Source: Allobosea sp. TND4EK4
Lineage (GTDB): Bacteria > Pseudomonadota > Alphaproteobacteria > Rhizobiales > Beijerinckiaceae
Reading direction: 5' to 3'
DNA: 60,408 nt
Assembly (NCBI RefSeq): GCF_900156025.1
Contig: NZ_FTMO01000017.1
Location: 1 to 60,408 of the forward strand
The notes under the pieces were generated by a model. That model was not told the origin of the DNA. It was given only the letters and a program-made list of their open reading frames with translations, and searched no databases. The position numbers were made by a program, and so were the translations under genes. This document shows positions 42,113-54,224 of the stretch, in pieces; the first letter of the stretch is position 1; the number at the start of each line of letters is the position of its first letter.

Positions 42113-43768
42113 TCACTCTCCCGCTTGTAGCGCCGCGCCCTGCAGCGCCGGCAGGTCGCCGTCGCCGGCTGCCCCAACAGCCTGCGCGCGCGACATCCGG
42201 ATCGTCATCCAGACATTGTAGGAGGCGACGATCGCTCCGAGCAGGAACAGGAGCCCGCCGACGGTGCGCGCGATGTAATAGGGGTGCATCGCCACGACGC
42301 TGTCGATGAAGGAATAGGCCAGCGTGCCGCTGTCGTTATAGGTGCGCCACATCAGGCCCTGGATGATGCCCGAGTTCCACATCGCGAAGACGTAGATGAC
42401 GGTCCCCGACAGGGCGAGCCAGAAATGGACCTCGATCAGCTTGGGCGAATACATCCGCTCGACCTTCCACATCCACGGCACCAGCGCGTAGAGCGAGCCG
42501 AATGTGATCATCGCGACCCAGCCGAGCGCGCCGGCATGGACATGGCCGACGGTCCAGTCGGTGTAATGCGAGAGCGAGTTGACCGCCCGGATCGCCATGA
42601 AAGAGCCCTCGAAGGTCGAGAGCCCGTAGAACACGGCAGCGACCATCATGAAGCGCAGCGTGGCGTCGTCGCGCACCTTGCCCCAGGCGCCGTTCAGCGT
42701 CGCCAGCGCATTGCCGGCCGAGGCCCAGGACGGCACCAGCAGCACGACCGAGAAGGTCATCCCCAGCGTCTGCACCCATTGCGGCAGCGCCGTGTAGTGC
42801 AGATGGTGCGAGCCCGCCCACATATACATGAAAGTGATGCCCCAGAAGCTGATGATCGACAGCCTGTAGGAGTAGATCGGCCGGCCCGCCCGCTTCGGCA
42901 GGTAGTAATACATCATCCCGAGGAAGCCGGAGGTCAGGAAGAAGGCGACGGCGTTGTGGCCGTACCACCACTGCGTCATCGCATCCTGCACGCCGGAGAA
43001 CAGCGAATAACTCTTGGCCTCGCCGAAGGAGACCGGCACCGCCAGGTTGTTGACGATGTGCAGCACCGCCACGACCAGGATGAAGGCCATGTAGTACCAG
43101 TTGGCGACGTAGATATGCGGCTCCTTCCGCCGCTGCAGCGTGCGGATATAGAGCAGGAAATAGGTGACCCAGACGATGACGAGCCAGAGATCGGCATACC
43201 ATTCCGGCTCGGCATATTCCTTCGACTGGGTGATGCCCATCAGGTAGCCGGTCGCGGCCAGCACGCAGAACAGGTTGTAGCCGATCAGCACGAACCACGG
43301 ACTGAACTGGTCCGGCAGGCGCGCCCGCGTCGTCCGCTGCAGGACATGAAACGAGGTCGCGATCAGCGCATTGCCGCCGAAGCCGAAGATCACGCCCGAG
43401 GTATGGATCGGCCGGATGCGGCCGAAGCTCGCCCATGCCGCGTCGAAGGTGAGGTCCGGCCAGGCCAGCAGCGCTGCGACCCACACTCCGAAGAACATGC
43501 CGACCACGGCCCAGCCGAGCGAGAGCACGATGCCCACCTTGGTCGGGTCGTCGTAATAGCGCGTCAGGCGCTCCTCGGACGGCTCCGGCGCGAAATAGTT
43601 CGACATGACCAGGCCGATGCAGCCGAGCCCGAACAGCAGGACGATGACGCCATGGACGCCGAACAGATCGTCCCGCCCGACGATCGCCATGGCGAGCCCG
43701 CATAAAGCCAGGAGAGCTGAGACCGAGATGGCGCGCTGTCGCTCAGCGATCGTGAGTGCCGCAATCAT
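42113..43768 (-). CDS. ccoN: cbb3-type cytochrome c oxidase subunit I
   Basis: A 551-residue catalytic subunit with about 14 helices, carrying haem b, haem b3 and CuB. Conserved blocks: RIRPIHTSGVIFGFGGN with a haem ligand His, QWWYGHNAVAFFLTSGF around the CuB His and Tyr, AGSHHLHYTALPQW, and YTDWTVGHVHAGALGWV. It reduces O2 to water and pumps protons with high oxygen affinity. It opens the operon; no clear FNR box was found in the 136 bases upstream. Confidence 0.96.
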   Translation of the reverse strand: MIAALTIAERQRAISVSALLALCGLAMAIVGRDDLFGVHGVIVLLFGLGCIGLVMSNYFAPEPSEERLTRYYDDPTKVGIVLSLGWAVVGMFFGVWVAALLAWPDLTFDAAWASFGRIRPIHTSGVIFGFGGNALIATSFHVLQRTTRARLPDQFSPWFVLIGYNLFCVLAATGYLMGITQSKEYAEPEWYADLWLVIVWVTYFLLYIRTLQRRKEPHIYVANWYYMAFILVVAVLHIVNNLAVPVSFGEAKSYSLFSGVQDAMTQWWYGHNAVAFFLTSGFLGMMYYYLPKRAGRPIYSYRLSIISFWGITFMYMWAGSHHLHYTALPQWVQTLGMTFSVVLLVPSWASAGNALATLNGAWGKVRDDATLRFMMVAAVFYGLSTFEGSFMAIRAVNSLSHYTDWTVGHVHAGALGWVAMITFGSLYALVPWMWKVERMYSPKLIEVHFWLALSGTVIYVFAMWNSGIIQGLMWRTYNDSGTLAYSFIDSVVAMHPYYIARTVGGLLFLLGAIVASYNVWMTIRMSRAQAVGAAGDGDLPALQGAALQAGE

Positions 43769-43904
43769 CGCTCCCTCTCTCCGTAGCTGGCGCGAGCCGA
43801 CGGCCTCATGCCTTCAAGAATCGGTATCGCACAAAAGCATTATCTCAAATACCCAATTTGCCGACGGGTGGGTCGGACAAAATGCCGTAGGCGCTGGCTG
43901 CACG

Positions 43905-44378
43905 TCACTGCTTCTCGATCTCCGCCAGATAGGTCCGCACCGCGCGTTCAGGCCCGTGCCAGGAGGCGCTGCCCTTGCCCTGAAGCTCCGGCGCGTCCTT
44001 CCAGCCCGGCTCGACTCCCGTCATGTCCGGCAGCAGATGGGCGATGCCCTTGTGGCAGTCGATGCAGGTCTTCTCGCCCGTGGTCAGGAAGCGGCCATGG
44101 ATTTCGGCGGCGCGGCGCGTCTGCTTGGTGAAGTCCATCGCGACGGAGGAATGGCAGTTGCGGCACTCCAGCGAGTCGTTCGCCTTCAGCCGTGACCATT
44201 CGTGCTTGGCAAGCTCCAGCCGGTGGTTGAGGAACTTCTCGCGCGTCGAGATCGTGCCGAAGATCTTGCCCCAGACCTCCTTCGAGGCCTGCATCTTGCG
44301 GGCGATCTTGTCGGTCCAGTTATGCGGGACGTGGCAGTCCGGACAGGTCGCGCGCACGCCCGAGCGGTTGGAGAAGTG
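43905..44378 (-). pseudogene. 5'-truncated NapC/NirT-type tetrahaem cytochrome
   Basis: The frame continues upstream of ATG 44357 to the IS3 end at 44379 ([20 protein letters not shown]). Three haem motifs remain: CPDCH, CRNCH and CIDCH. The first haem motif and the membrane anchor of NapC/NirT proteins are missing, and the sequence beyond the IS element does not supply them. NapC/NirT proteins pass quinol electrons to periplasmic reductases. The gene is therefore broken, probably by an IS-adjacent deletion. Confidence 0.82.
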
Positions 44379-44417
44379 TGAACCGCGCCGGGTTTGCCGG
44401 AGGCCATTGGATGTTAG

Positions 44418-44715
44418 TCACGCCGCCATATCGATCTGCTCGGCGGCAGCATAGTAGTTCGCTTCGGCTTCGGCAGGCGGGATGTTGCCGATGGGCTCGA
44501 GTAGCCGGCGATGGTTGAACCAGTCGACCCATTCGAGGGTAGCGTATTCGACGGCTTCGAAGCTACGCCATGGCCCGCGTCGATGGATGACTTCAGCCTT
44601 GTACAGGCCGTTGATCGTCTCGGCCAAGGCATTGTCATAGCTGTCTCCGACGCTGCCGACGGAGGGCTCGATGCCTGCTTCTGCGAGGCGTTCGGTGTAT
44701 TTGATGGACACGTAC

Positions 44716-44717
<2 letters not shown>
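44418..44717 (-). pseudogene. IS3 transposase orfB, C-terminal part
   Basis: The reading frame after the IS30 insertion: QYVSIKYTERLAEAGIEPS, GSVGDSYDNALAETINGLYK with the catalytic Glu, and YATLEWVDWFNHRRLLEPIG. It joins directly to the N-terminal part, which stops at HSDRGS near 46185, so the insertion lies within the DDE core. Confidence 0.88.
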
Positions 44718-47112
<2,395 letters not shown>

Positions 47113-47234
47113 AGACCCTTCCTCTCAGGAGTTGGGGCCTCCGACAAACCCGGCGCGGTTCAGTTTCTGTTTGCGAGAACGCAAAGAGCGGCGGCATCGA
47201 TACGGGCATGGTCCAGCCTTGAAGCAGGACCGTC

Positions 47235-47570
47235 ATGAGCCGAACAGCGCAACACAGCCTTGATCCAGATTTGCTCGAATGCCTTCTCGATGTAACCGAC
47301 CCCGAGATTGGTTTGAGCGTGGTCGACCTTGGGCTCGTCTACCGCGCGACACGCGACGAGAGCGGCATCGACGTGGAGCTCACCTTGACCGCCCGGTCCT
47401 GCCCGCTCGGAGAGATGCTGATGGAGCAGGCGCGCGAGCGCTTGGCCGAGCGTTTCCGGGACGTCTCCCGGATTGGCATTGGCCTAGTCTGGAATCCGCC
47501 GTGGAAACCAGACCTCATCAGCGATCATGGCCGCGAACTGCTTGGCCTCAAGACTAAGGAAGTAGCCTGA
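47235..47570 (+). CDS. MIP18/PaaD-like Fe-S assembly protein (DUF59)
   Basis: A 111-residue protein. DUF59 blocks: CLLDVTDPEIGLSVVDLGLV, VELTLTARSCPLGEMLMEQA with the conserved Cys, and GLVWNPPWKPDLISD. Such proteins help deliver or repair Fe-S clusters and recur in nitric-oxide-response clusters. Its stop overlaps the start of the NnrS-like gene (TGATG). It begins 73 bases after the IS3 end, so its promoter may be partly supplied by the IS. Confidence 0.85.
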   Translation: MSRTAQHSLDPDLLECLLDVTDPEIGLSVVDLGLVYRATRDESGIDVELTLTARSCPLGEMLMEQARERLAERFRDVSRIGIGLVWNPPWKPDLISDHGRELLGLKTKEVA

Positions 47571-48742
47571 TGGCGCGGCCTTATGAGGAAGAAACAGATA
47601 TCCCACACGCCAACATGAGCCTTGCCCCAGAGCCGGTCGGAAGATCTCTATACCGTCGGGGCGCTGTTCGGGTTCCCCTTCTCGCAACGGCCGCGATCGC
47701 GCTGTTGGCGGGTGTCTGCGCGGGCTTCGGCCGGCTCGGGTGGGAGATCCCTCATGTGAGTGCTTTGACCGAACTGCACGGCCCGCTGCTGATATGCGGG
47801 TTGTTCGGGATACTGGTTTGCCTTGAGCGAGCTGTTGCGCTGGACCGTGGCTGGGCCTATGCGGCGCCAGCTCTGGCGGCACTGGGAACGATTTCCTTAC
47901 TCGCAGGCGCGCCGGTCCCGGTGGCTGGGGGACTTTACGTCCTCGCCGCCGCGGTGCTCGTGGGCGGCTTGCTCGTGATCGTCATGCTCCAGCCGGCGCT
48001 TTTCACGGGGACGCTCCTGTTCGGCGCTTTGGCCTGGCTCGCTGGAAATCTCCTCTGGGTCATGGGTAGTCCGATCGCAGACGTGGTCGGTTGGTGGCTG
48101 GCCTTCCTGATTCTTACGATCGCCGCCGAGCGCCTCGCACTCAGCCGTCTTCGTCCGCCGAGGCGGGGCAGCGAGGCGCTGTTTTTGTTCGCACTGGGCA
48201 TTCTCCTCGTCGGAGCGCAAAACGGCATTATGAGCAAAAACGGCTCGACCCTGTTCGGGATCGCCCTGCTCGTTACGACGGCATGGCTCCTACGACATGA
48301 CATTTCGTTGCCAAGCCTGCGTCGAACGGGGCAGACGCGGTTTGTGGCTCTCTGCATGCTGCTGGGATATGCATGGATCGGCGTCGCCGGCGTTGCCCTG
48401 ATTGGATTACCGCCCGGCGCAAGCGCTTTCGGCTACGATATCGCCTTGCACGCCATTCTAACCGGCTTCGTGCTCTCGACGGTATTCGGGCACGCCCTGC
48501 TCATCCTTCCCGCAATCGTCCGCTTGCGCGTCCGATATGCTGAGATCTTGTACGCCCCCCTGTTCCTGCTGCAGGGGGCCGTCGCCTTGCGAGTGGCTTC
48601 TGGGCTGGCGGAATGGGGCGCCGGTCGCGCAGCCGGCGGCGTCCTGACCGGCGTGGCCCTGGCCAGCTTCGCGCTTGCGGTCGCAGTCGTGTCGCGGCGC
48701 AACTGGTCTTTTGCGAAGGAGGCGAGTGGACCCGTCTGCTGA
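47570..48742 (+). CDS. NnrS-related polytopic membrane protein
   Basis: A 390-residue protein with about twelve membrane helices. Recurrent blocks: ALTELHGPLLICGLFGILV, AGNLLWVMGSPIADVVGWWL, IALHAILTGFVLSTVFGHAL and LLILPAIVRLRV. Conserved His residues (HGP, HAIL, FGHAL) resemble the haem-binding pattern of NnrS proteins, though it is divergent. Translational coupling with the DUF59 gene suggests joint function in NO or copper stress. Not proven to be NnrS. Confidence 0.7.
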   Translation: MARPYEEETDIPHANMSLAPEPVGRSLYRRGAVRVPLLATAAIALLAGVCAGFGRLGWEIPHVSALTELHGPLLICGLFGILVCLERAVALDRGWAYAAPALAALGTISLLAGAPVPVAGGLYVLAAAVLVGGLLVIVMLQPALFTGTLLFGALAWLAGNLLWVMGSPIADVVGWWLAFLILTIAAERLALSRLRPPRRGSEALFLFALGILLVGAQNGIMSKNGSTLFGIALLVTTAWLLRHDISLPSLRRTGQTRFVALCMLLGYAWIGVAGVALIGLPPGASAFGYDIALHAILTGFVLSTVFGHALLILPAIVRLRVRYAEILYAPLFLLQGAVALRVASGLAEWGAGRAAGGVLTGVALASFALAVAVVSRRNWSFAKEASGPVC

Positions 48743-48765
48743 AGCGGGCAGCAGGTTGATCTCGA

Positions 48766-49653
48766 TCAACGCTCCTCGCTGCGGCGCAATTCGGGCAAAT
48801 CCGATCGCAACCAGGCGAGACGTGCAATGGCCTGCCCGGCGAACCTTTGAACGCGCAGCAGTTCGCCCTCGTCGCGCAGGCTGTCCGCCGCTTCGAGATA
48901 TCGTTCGGTCAGCAGCTCCGCTAAGGCGATCGGATTATCCGGGAGCACCTGCAAGAGCGAGCCGGCGGGTGTGGCGATCGGCGCACGCTCAAGCTCAAGC
49001 GCATGTCCTCTCGCTTCCTCTATGAATGCGCGCAGGCGAATCTGCTCGGGAGCCGGCGCAAGAGCTGCGAGTGGTTCGAGAAGCTCGGCAAGCCGCTGTT
49101 CGAGAAAGGCGGCATCCTGAACCGGTTTGTCGCCGACATTTCCGGCGTCCGCTGATCGGTTCGCATGGAAAGCACGGCGTCGTTCACGCCGGAGCGTCGC
49201 AACATGGCCGAGTTCCTCGCGCGCCATCGCCTCCGCCGCCTGCTGGATTTCGGGCACCGTCGCCTGTGCCGCGACATAGCTCCAGAAGGCAAAGGCTCGC
49301 TCCTCGTTGCGCACCGCCATTGCCAAGGCGCGATATGCGTTCTGGAGGCGGGGATCGATCGTGGCGGCTCCCTCATCGTCGAATGTCTCAGGAAGTTTCC
49401 ATCGGATCAACGCCGGATCAGGAGCCTTGCCTCTGACCTGCTCCGACCAATGCGCCACTTGGTCCAAATGCCCCTTCTCATCGGCCGAAAGTCGCTCGAA
49501 AACCGCAGCCAGCCCAGGGTTGCCTTCATCGTTCATCCGTCCGGCGATGTCTGCGTAGCGTTCGGCCGCCTCATGCTCCATTGCGTGCGCGATCGCAAAC
49601 AGTTCCTCCAATGTCTTCACCGGGGTCGATGGTTCAGTTTTCAGCAGCGACAT
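48766..49653 (-). CDS. Ferritin-like/rubrerythrin-type diiron protein
   Basis: A 295-residue protein with ATG 49653 and a strong GGGAGGTCAC. Residues about 15-165 form a ferritin-like bundle with Glu and Glu-x2-His motifs: IAHAMEHEAAERYADIA, SADEKGHLDQVAHW, MAVRNEERAFAFWSYVA and AREELGHVATLRRE. The rest is helical without a known domain. It is divergent from nosR and shares the 234-base region containing an FNR-type box, so it may be co-regulated. Possible peroxide or NO reduction. Confidence 0.78.
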   Translation of the reverse strand: MSLLKTEPSTPVKTLEELFAIAHAMEHEAAERYADIAGRMNDEGNPGLAAVFERLSADEKGHLDQVAHWSEQVRGKAPDPALIRWKLPETFDDEGAATIDPRLQNAYRALAMAVRNEERAFAFWSYVAAQATVPEIQQAAEAMAREELGHVATLRRERRRAFHANRSADAGNVGDKPVQDAAFLEQRLAELLEPLAALAPAPEQIRLRAFIEEARGHALELERAPIATPAGSLLQVLPDNPIALAELLTERYLEAADSLRDEGELLRVQRFAGQAIARLAWLRSDLPELRRSEER

Positions 49654-49719
49654 GTGACCTCCCTTTCGCCCCCGGTGGGGCCCGCCATCGGAAGTTGGCC
49701 GAATTCTACCGCCTGCAAT

Positions 49720-49733
49720 TTGCGGTATGTCAA
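49720..49733 (+). promoter_or_regulatory. FNR/NNR-type box upstream of nosR
   Basis: TTGCGGTATGTCAA keeps both outer TTG and CAA and the 4-base spacer of the TTGAT-N4-ATCAA / TTGCG-N4-CGCAA family. It lies 154 bases before the TTG start of nosR, in the region divergent from the ferritin-like gene. Confidence 0.6.
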
Positions 49734-49887
49734 ATCTTGCCGGGCTCATATGCGCCAGTAGTATGGTGACGCCGAGCAGACTTTGGCTCAAACTCGAAAC
49801 GGAGGAACCCGCCGATCGTGGCCGCGTTCCCCAGGTCATTTACCCATACGTTCTCCGGGAACCTTGTTCGGCATAGGATGATCCCCG

Positions 49888-52233
49888 TTGGCCTACTCGC
49901 AGCCGTTTCAAAAGCTGAACCTCGCAGGACTCTCACGGCTGGTGTTGGCCGCGATCGTCGTGGCAGTCATGTCCCTGGTTGCCGGTCGAAGCCTGGCAGC
50001 AGGGCAGGTCCAAGACTATCTTCCGAAGATTCAGTCCGGCGAGTTTTTTGCCGAGGCAGACCGCTTCGGCGCAGTGCAAGGCGACCCGCCTTTGATCCCG
50101 GCCTACCGTGGCGATAAGCTTCTCGGTTTCGTCTATCTGAATTCCGATTTTGCCAATGCGACGGGCTATTCCGGCAAGCCGATCCACGTGTTGGTCGGCA
50201 TCGACACGCAGGGTGTCGTCCGCGGACTGAAACTCGTCGATCACAAAGAACCTATCGTTCTGATTGGCATTCCCGAGCAGCGCATCGTCGCCGCAATGAA
50301 CCGGCTCATCGGGAAAGATCTCCGTCCGGTCGCCTCCGGGTCCGAGCGGCCACCGCAAGTCGATATCGTCAGCGGCGCGACCGTAACGGTGCTGGTCATG
50401 GGCGACAGCGTCGTGCGCTCGGCGGTGCGCCTGATCAAGAGCGGACGACTCGGTTCTGGCGGCCAACCTGGGCCGGTGTCCGGAGTGGCGCCAGCGGTCA
50501 AGACCGTCGACGTCGAAAAAAGCGAGGTGCGCGACTGGGAGGCGCTCGTCGGCGATGGCTCAGTTCGTCGCCTCTCCCTGACCATTGGTGAAGTCAACGA
50601 AGCTTTCGCAAAGGCCGGAAATCAGGCTGCTGCGGACAACCCGGAGCCGGGGGATCCGAATGATCCGTTCATCGACCTCTATGTAGCTCCTGTCAGCGTA
50701 CCGACCATCGGACGCAGCCTCCTCGGGGATTCGGCGTATGAGCAATTGCGTGCTCGGCTGAAGCCGGACCAACAGGCGATCCTGGTTGCGGGGAACGGCG
50801 CCTATTCTTTCAAGGGCTCGGGTTATGTCCGTGGCGGCATCTTCGATCGGATCGAGCTCCTCCAGGATGGGCAAACCACCCGCTTTCGCGATCGTAACCA
50901 CACCCGCCTGGGCTCCATAGCCGCTGAGGGCGCGCCGGATCTGCGGGAGATTGCTCTTTTCGTCGTTCCCGAAGATTTCAAGCTCGACCTCGTCGAGCCT
51001 TGGCAGCTGCAACTGTTGGTCCAGCGCAATATCGGGGCGCGCGACAAGGCGTTCCTGAATTACGAAGTCGGGTATGCGCTCCCGGACCGCTACCTGCGGA
51101 TCCAGAAACCCGCGGCGCCAGCCGTAGTTCCCGCGCCATCGGAAGCTCCGCAAAAGGCCGGACAGGATTCCGCGGCATCGAAGCAGACAGCAGCCGACTC
51201 TCTAGGTGGCGAGTTGGACGAGCCGCTGTGGCTGCGAATCTGGAAGACCAACGCGGTCTCGGTCGGAATCGCGGCCTTCGCTATCGTCGTCCTCACTGGC
51301 ATCTTCTTCTTCCAGGACGCCTTGGTCCGCAGACCGCGAACCTATGTTTGGGTCCGTCGCGGCTATCTAGCATTCACCCTCGTCTGGCTCGGCTGGTACG
51401 CCAATGCGCAGCTTTCGGTGGTCAATGTCCTAACCTTCACGAACGCCCTGATCACAGGCTTCAACTGGGAGTTCTTCCTGGCAGCGCCGTTGATCTTCAT
51501 TCTTTGGGCGGCCATCGCCGCGGCGCTATTGTTCTGGGGCCGCGGTCCTTTCTGTGGCTGGCTTTGCCCCTTTGGGGCACTGCAGGAGCTGACGAATAAT
51601 CTGGCCCAGTGGCTGAAGGTGCCACAGATCAAGGTACCGTGGGGGCTGCATGAGCGGCTTTGGCCGATCAAGTACGTGATTTTCCTGGGCCTGTTTGGCT
51701 TGTCGCTCTATTCGGTTGCGCTCGCGGAAGTCGTCGCCGAAGTCGAGCCGTTCAAGACCGCGATCATCCTGAAGTTCGTTCGCGACTGGCCGTTCGTGAT
51801 CTACGCGTTGACGCTGCTTTCGGCTGGCCTGTTCATCGAGCGGTTTTTCTGCCGCTATCTCTGTCCGCTGGGAGCTGCGCTCGCGATCCCTGGCCGTATT
51901 CGCATGTTCGAGTGGTTGAAGCGGTGGCCCGAATGCGGGTCGCCCTGCCAACGCTGCGCCAACGAATGCCCCGTGCAATCGATCCACCCCGAGGGTCAGA
52001 TCAATGTGAACGAGTGCATTTACTGCATGCATTGTCAGGAGCTGTATCACGATGATCACCGCTGCCCGCACATGATCCAGGTGCGGCTGAAGCGTGAACG
52101 GCGCGAGGCGCTGTCATCTCCGTCTATGCGCCAGATCAAAGAAGGAGGGCAGGGGCCTGCTAAGCCGGTCATCACCCATATGGGAAAATCACTTCAGGAC
52201 GCCGGCCCGGCCGAGGCCCCGCCTGCGAGTTGA
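49888..52233 (+). CDS. nosR: Nitrous oxide reductase regulator/electron donor NosR
   Basis: A 781-residue membrane flavoprotein; a TTG start (49888) follows GGATG. The N-terminal periplasmic FMN-binding domain has GFVYLNSDFANATGYSG and VSGATVTVLVMGDSVVRSA, with the flavinylated Thr in SGATVT. Several membrane helices follow, with CGWLCPFGALQEL and CRYLCPLGAAL ferredoxin-like turns, and a final 2x[4Fe-4S] segment (CGSPCQRCANECPVQ, CIYCMHCQELY). It supplies quinol electrons to NosZ and is required for nos expression. Confidence 0.95.
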   Translation: MAYSQPFQKLNLAGLSRLVLAAIVVAVMSLVAGRSLAAGQVQDYLPKIQSGEFFAEADRFGAVQGDPPLIPAYRGDKLLGFVYLNSDFANATGYSGKPIHVLVGIDTQGVVRGLKLVDHKEPIVLIGIPEQRIVAAMNRLIGKDLRPVASGSERPPQVDIVSGATVTVLVMGDSVVRSAVRLIKSGRLGSGGQPGPVSGVAPAVKTVDVEKSEVRDWEALVGDGSVRRLSLTIGEVNEAFAKAGNQAAADNPEPGDPNDPFIDLYVAPVSVPTIGRSLLGDSAYEQLRARLKPDQQAILVAGNGAYSFKGSGYVRGGIFDRIELLQDGQTTRFRDRNHTRLGSIAAEGAPDLREIALFVVPEDFKLDLVEPWQLQLLVQRNIGARDKAFLNYEVGYALPDRYLRIQKPAAPAVVPAPSEAPQKAGQDSAASKQTAADSLGGELDEPLWLRIWKTNAVSVGIAAFAIVVLTGIFFFQDALVRRPRTYVWVRRGYLAFTLVWLGWYANAQLSVVNVLTFTNALITGFNWEFFLAAPLIFILWAAIAAALLFWGRGPFCGWLCPFGALQELTNNLAQWLKVPQIKVPWGLHERLWPIKYVIFLGLFGLSLYSVALAEVVAEVEPFKTAIILKFVRDWPFVIYALTLLSAGLFIERFFCRYLCPLGAALAIPGRIRMFEWLKRWPECGSPCQRCANECPVQSIHPEGQINVNECIYCMHCQELYHDDHRCPHMIQVRLKRERREALSSPSMRQIKEGGQGPAKPVITHMGKSLQDAGPAEAPPAS

Positions 52234-52272
52234 CGCCCCGGCCACCGACACGCGAGCAACGAGGAGACTGTC

Positions 52273-54222
52273 ATGTCAGAAGAGACCAGGAAGAAGGGAC
52301 TGAGCCGGCGCGACATGCTGGGTACGACCGCGGCGGTCGGTGCGGCTGGAGCGGCAGGCGTCGCGGGGGGCATCGGGCTCTCCCAGTCGGGCGCAATTCT
52401 ATCCGCGGAAGCGCAGACCAGGCCGGCCGCGCCAGCCGCACGGCCCGCGGTTGGCAATCACTACGAGGTGAAGCCGGGCGAACTCGACGAGTATTACGTG
52501 TTCTTTTCCAGCGGCCAGACGGGTGAAGTCCGCATCGTCGGCTGCCCCTCGATGCGCGAGCTGATGCGCATTCCCGTGTTCAACCGCGACAGCGCCACGG
52601 GCTGGGGCCAGACAAATGAGAGCCTGCGCGTGCTGACCGAAGGGCTCACGCCGGAAAGTCGCGAATTCCTGAAAGATAGGGGCGGCGTCTATCAGAACGG
52701 TGACCTGCACCATCCTCATCCGTCATTCACCGATGGCACCTATGACGGACGCTATCTTTACGCCAATGACAAGGCGAACACGCGCGTCTGTCGCATCCGC
52801 CTCGACGTCATGAAGTGCGACAAAATCCTCCAAATTCCGAACCAATATACCGTTCACGGCCTGCGCGTGCAGAAATACCCCAAGACCGGCTACGTCTTCT
52901 GCAACGGCGAGGATCGGGTGCCGGTCCCCAACGACGGCAAAATCCTGAACGATCCGAAGAAATATGTGTCAATCTTCTCGGCCGTCGATGGCGAGACCAT
53001 GAAGGTCGCCTGGCAGGTCAAGGTCGACGGCAATCTCGACAATGTCGATGCGGACTACCAGGGCAAATACGCCTGGGCGACCTGCTACAACTCGGAGGAG
53101 GGTGTGACTCTCGCCGAAATGATGGCGAAGGAGCAGGACTGGGTCGTCGTCTTCAATCTGAAGCGCATCGAGGAGGCAGTGAAGAAGGGCGAGTTCGAGA
53201 CGATCGGCGGTGTGCCCGTTCTCGACGGGCACGCGGGTTCGAAATTCACCCGTTACATCCCTGTGCCGAACAGCCCGCACGGCATCAATACCGCTCCCGA
53301 CGGCATCCATTTCGTCGCCAACGGCAAGCTCTCGCCGACCGTCACCGTCTTCGACGCCCGCAAGCTCGACGATCTATTCGACGACAAGATCAAGCCGCGT
53401 GATGTCGTGGTCGCCGAGCCGGAGGTCGGCCTGGGGCCATTGCACACGGCCTATGACGGCAAGGGCAACGCCTACACGACGGTGTTCATCGACAGCCAGG
53501 TCGTGAAGTGGAACATCGACCTCGCCAAGCGGGCGTTCAAGGGCGAGAAGGTCAATCCTGTCCTCCAGAAACTCGACGTGCACTATCAGCCGGGCCATAA
53601 CCACAGCTCCATGGGGCAGACCAAGGAAGCGGACGGCAAGTGGCTTATTTCGCTGAACAAGTTCTCAAAGGACCGATTCCTGAACGTCGGACCGCTTAAG
53701 CCGGAGAACGATCAGCTGATCGACATTTCGGGCGACCGCATGGTGATCGTGCATGACGGCCCGAGTTTTGCGGAGCCTCACGACGCGACACTCGTGCACC
53801 GGTCCAAGATCAATCCCGTGAGCCTCTGGAAGCGCGATGACCCATTCTTCGCGCACGCTGTCCAGCAGGCCAAGGCCGACGGCATCACGCTGGAGCAGGA
53901 TTCGAAGGTGATCCGCGATGGCAACAAGGTGCGCGTCTACATGACGTCGTCCGCGCCGGCCTTCGGGCTTGAGGACTTCACGGTCAAGCAGGGCGACGAG
54001 GTCACCGTCTACGTCACCAACATCGACGAGGTCGAGGATCTGACCCACGGCTTCTGCATCACGAACTACGGCATCAACATGGAGGTCGCTCCCCAGGCGA
54101 CGGCATCGGTGACGTTCACTGCCTCGAAGGCCGGCGTCTACTGGTATTATTGCTCCTGGTTCTGCCATGCGATGCACATGGAGATGAAGGGCCGGATGAT
54201 GGTCGAGCCGCAGGCGACCTGA
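52273..54222 (+). CDS. nosZ: Nitrous oxide reductase NosZ (clade I, Tat-exported)
   Basis: A 649-residue periplasmic copper enzyme reducing N2O to N2. The twin-arginine signal [15 protein letters not shown] marks clade I. CuZ histidine segments: [42 protein letters not shown] and [11 protein letters not shown]. The C-terminal CuA site is [20 protein letters not shown]. Length and order are normal. NosR precedes it by 39 bases and nosD follows after two. NosX and NosL complete the cluster. Confidence 0.97.
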   Translation: MSEETRKKGLSRRDMLGTTAAVGAAGAAGVAGGIGLSQSGAILSAEAQTRPAAPAARPAVGNHYEVKPGELDEYYVFFSSGQTGEVRIVGCPSMRELMRIPVFNRDSATGWGQTNESLRVLTEGLTPESREFLKDRGGVYQNGDLHHPHPSFTDGTYDGRYLYANDKANTRVCRIRLDVMKCDKILQIPNQYTVHGLRVQKYPKTGYVFCNGEDRVPVPNDGKILNDPKKYVSIFSAVDGETMKVAWQVKVDGNLDNVDADYQGKYAWATCYNSEEGVTLAEMMAKEQDWVVVFNLKRIEEAVKKGEFETIGGVPVLDGHAGSKFTRYIPVPNSPHGINTAPDGIHFVANGKLSPTVTVFDARKLDDLFDDKIKPRDVVVAEPEVGLGPLHTAYDGKGNAYTTVFIDSQVVKWNIDLAKRAFKGEKVNPVLQKLDVHYQPGHNHSSMGQTKEADGKWLISLNKFSKDRFLNVGPLKPENDQLIDISGDRMVIVHDGPSFAEPHDATLVHRSKINPVSLWKRDDPFFAHAVQQAKADGITLEQDSKVIRDGNKVRVYMTSSAPAFGLEDFTVKQGDEVTVYVTNIDEVEDLTHGFCITNYGINMEVAPQATASVTFTASKAGVYWYYCSWFCHAMHMEMKGRMMVEPQAT

Positions 54223-54224
54223 CC

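Noticed and set aside
42284..43705. 473-codon plus-strand frame opposite ccoN
   Set aside because: Antisense to ccoN and highly Arg/His-rich; a by-product of codon bias.
43769..43904. FNR box upstream of ccoN
   Set aside because: I looked for TTGAT-N4-ATCAA and relaxed forms and found only weak half-sites in an AT-rich stretch.
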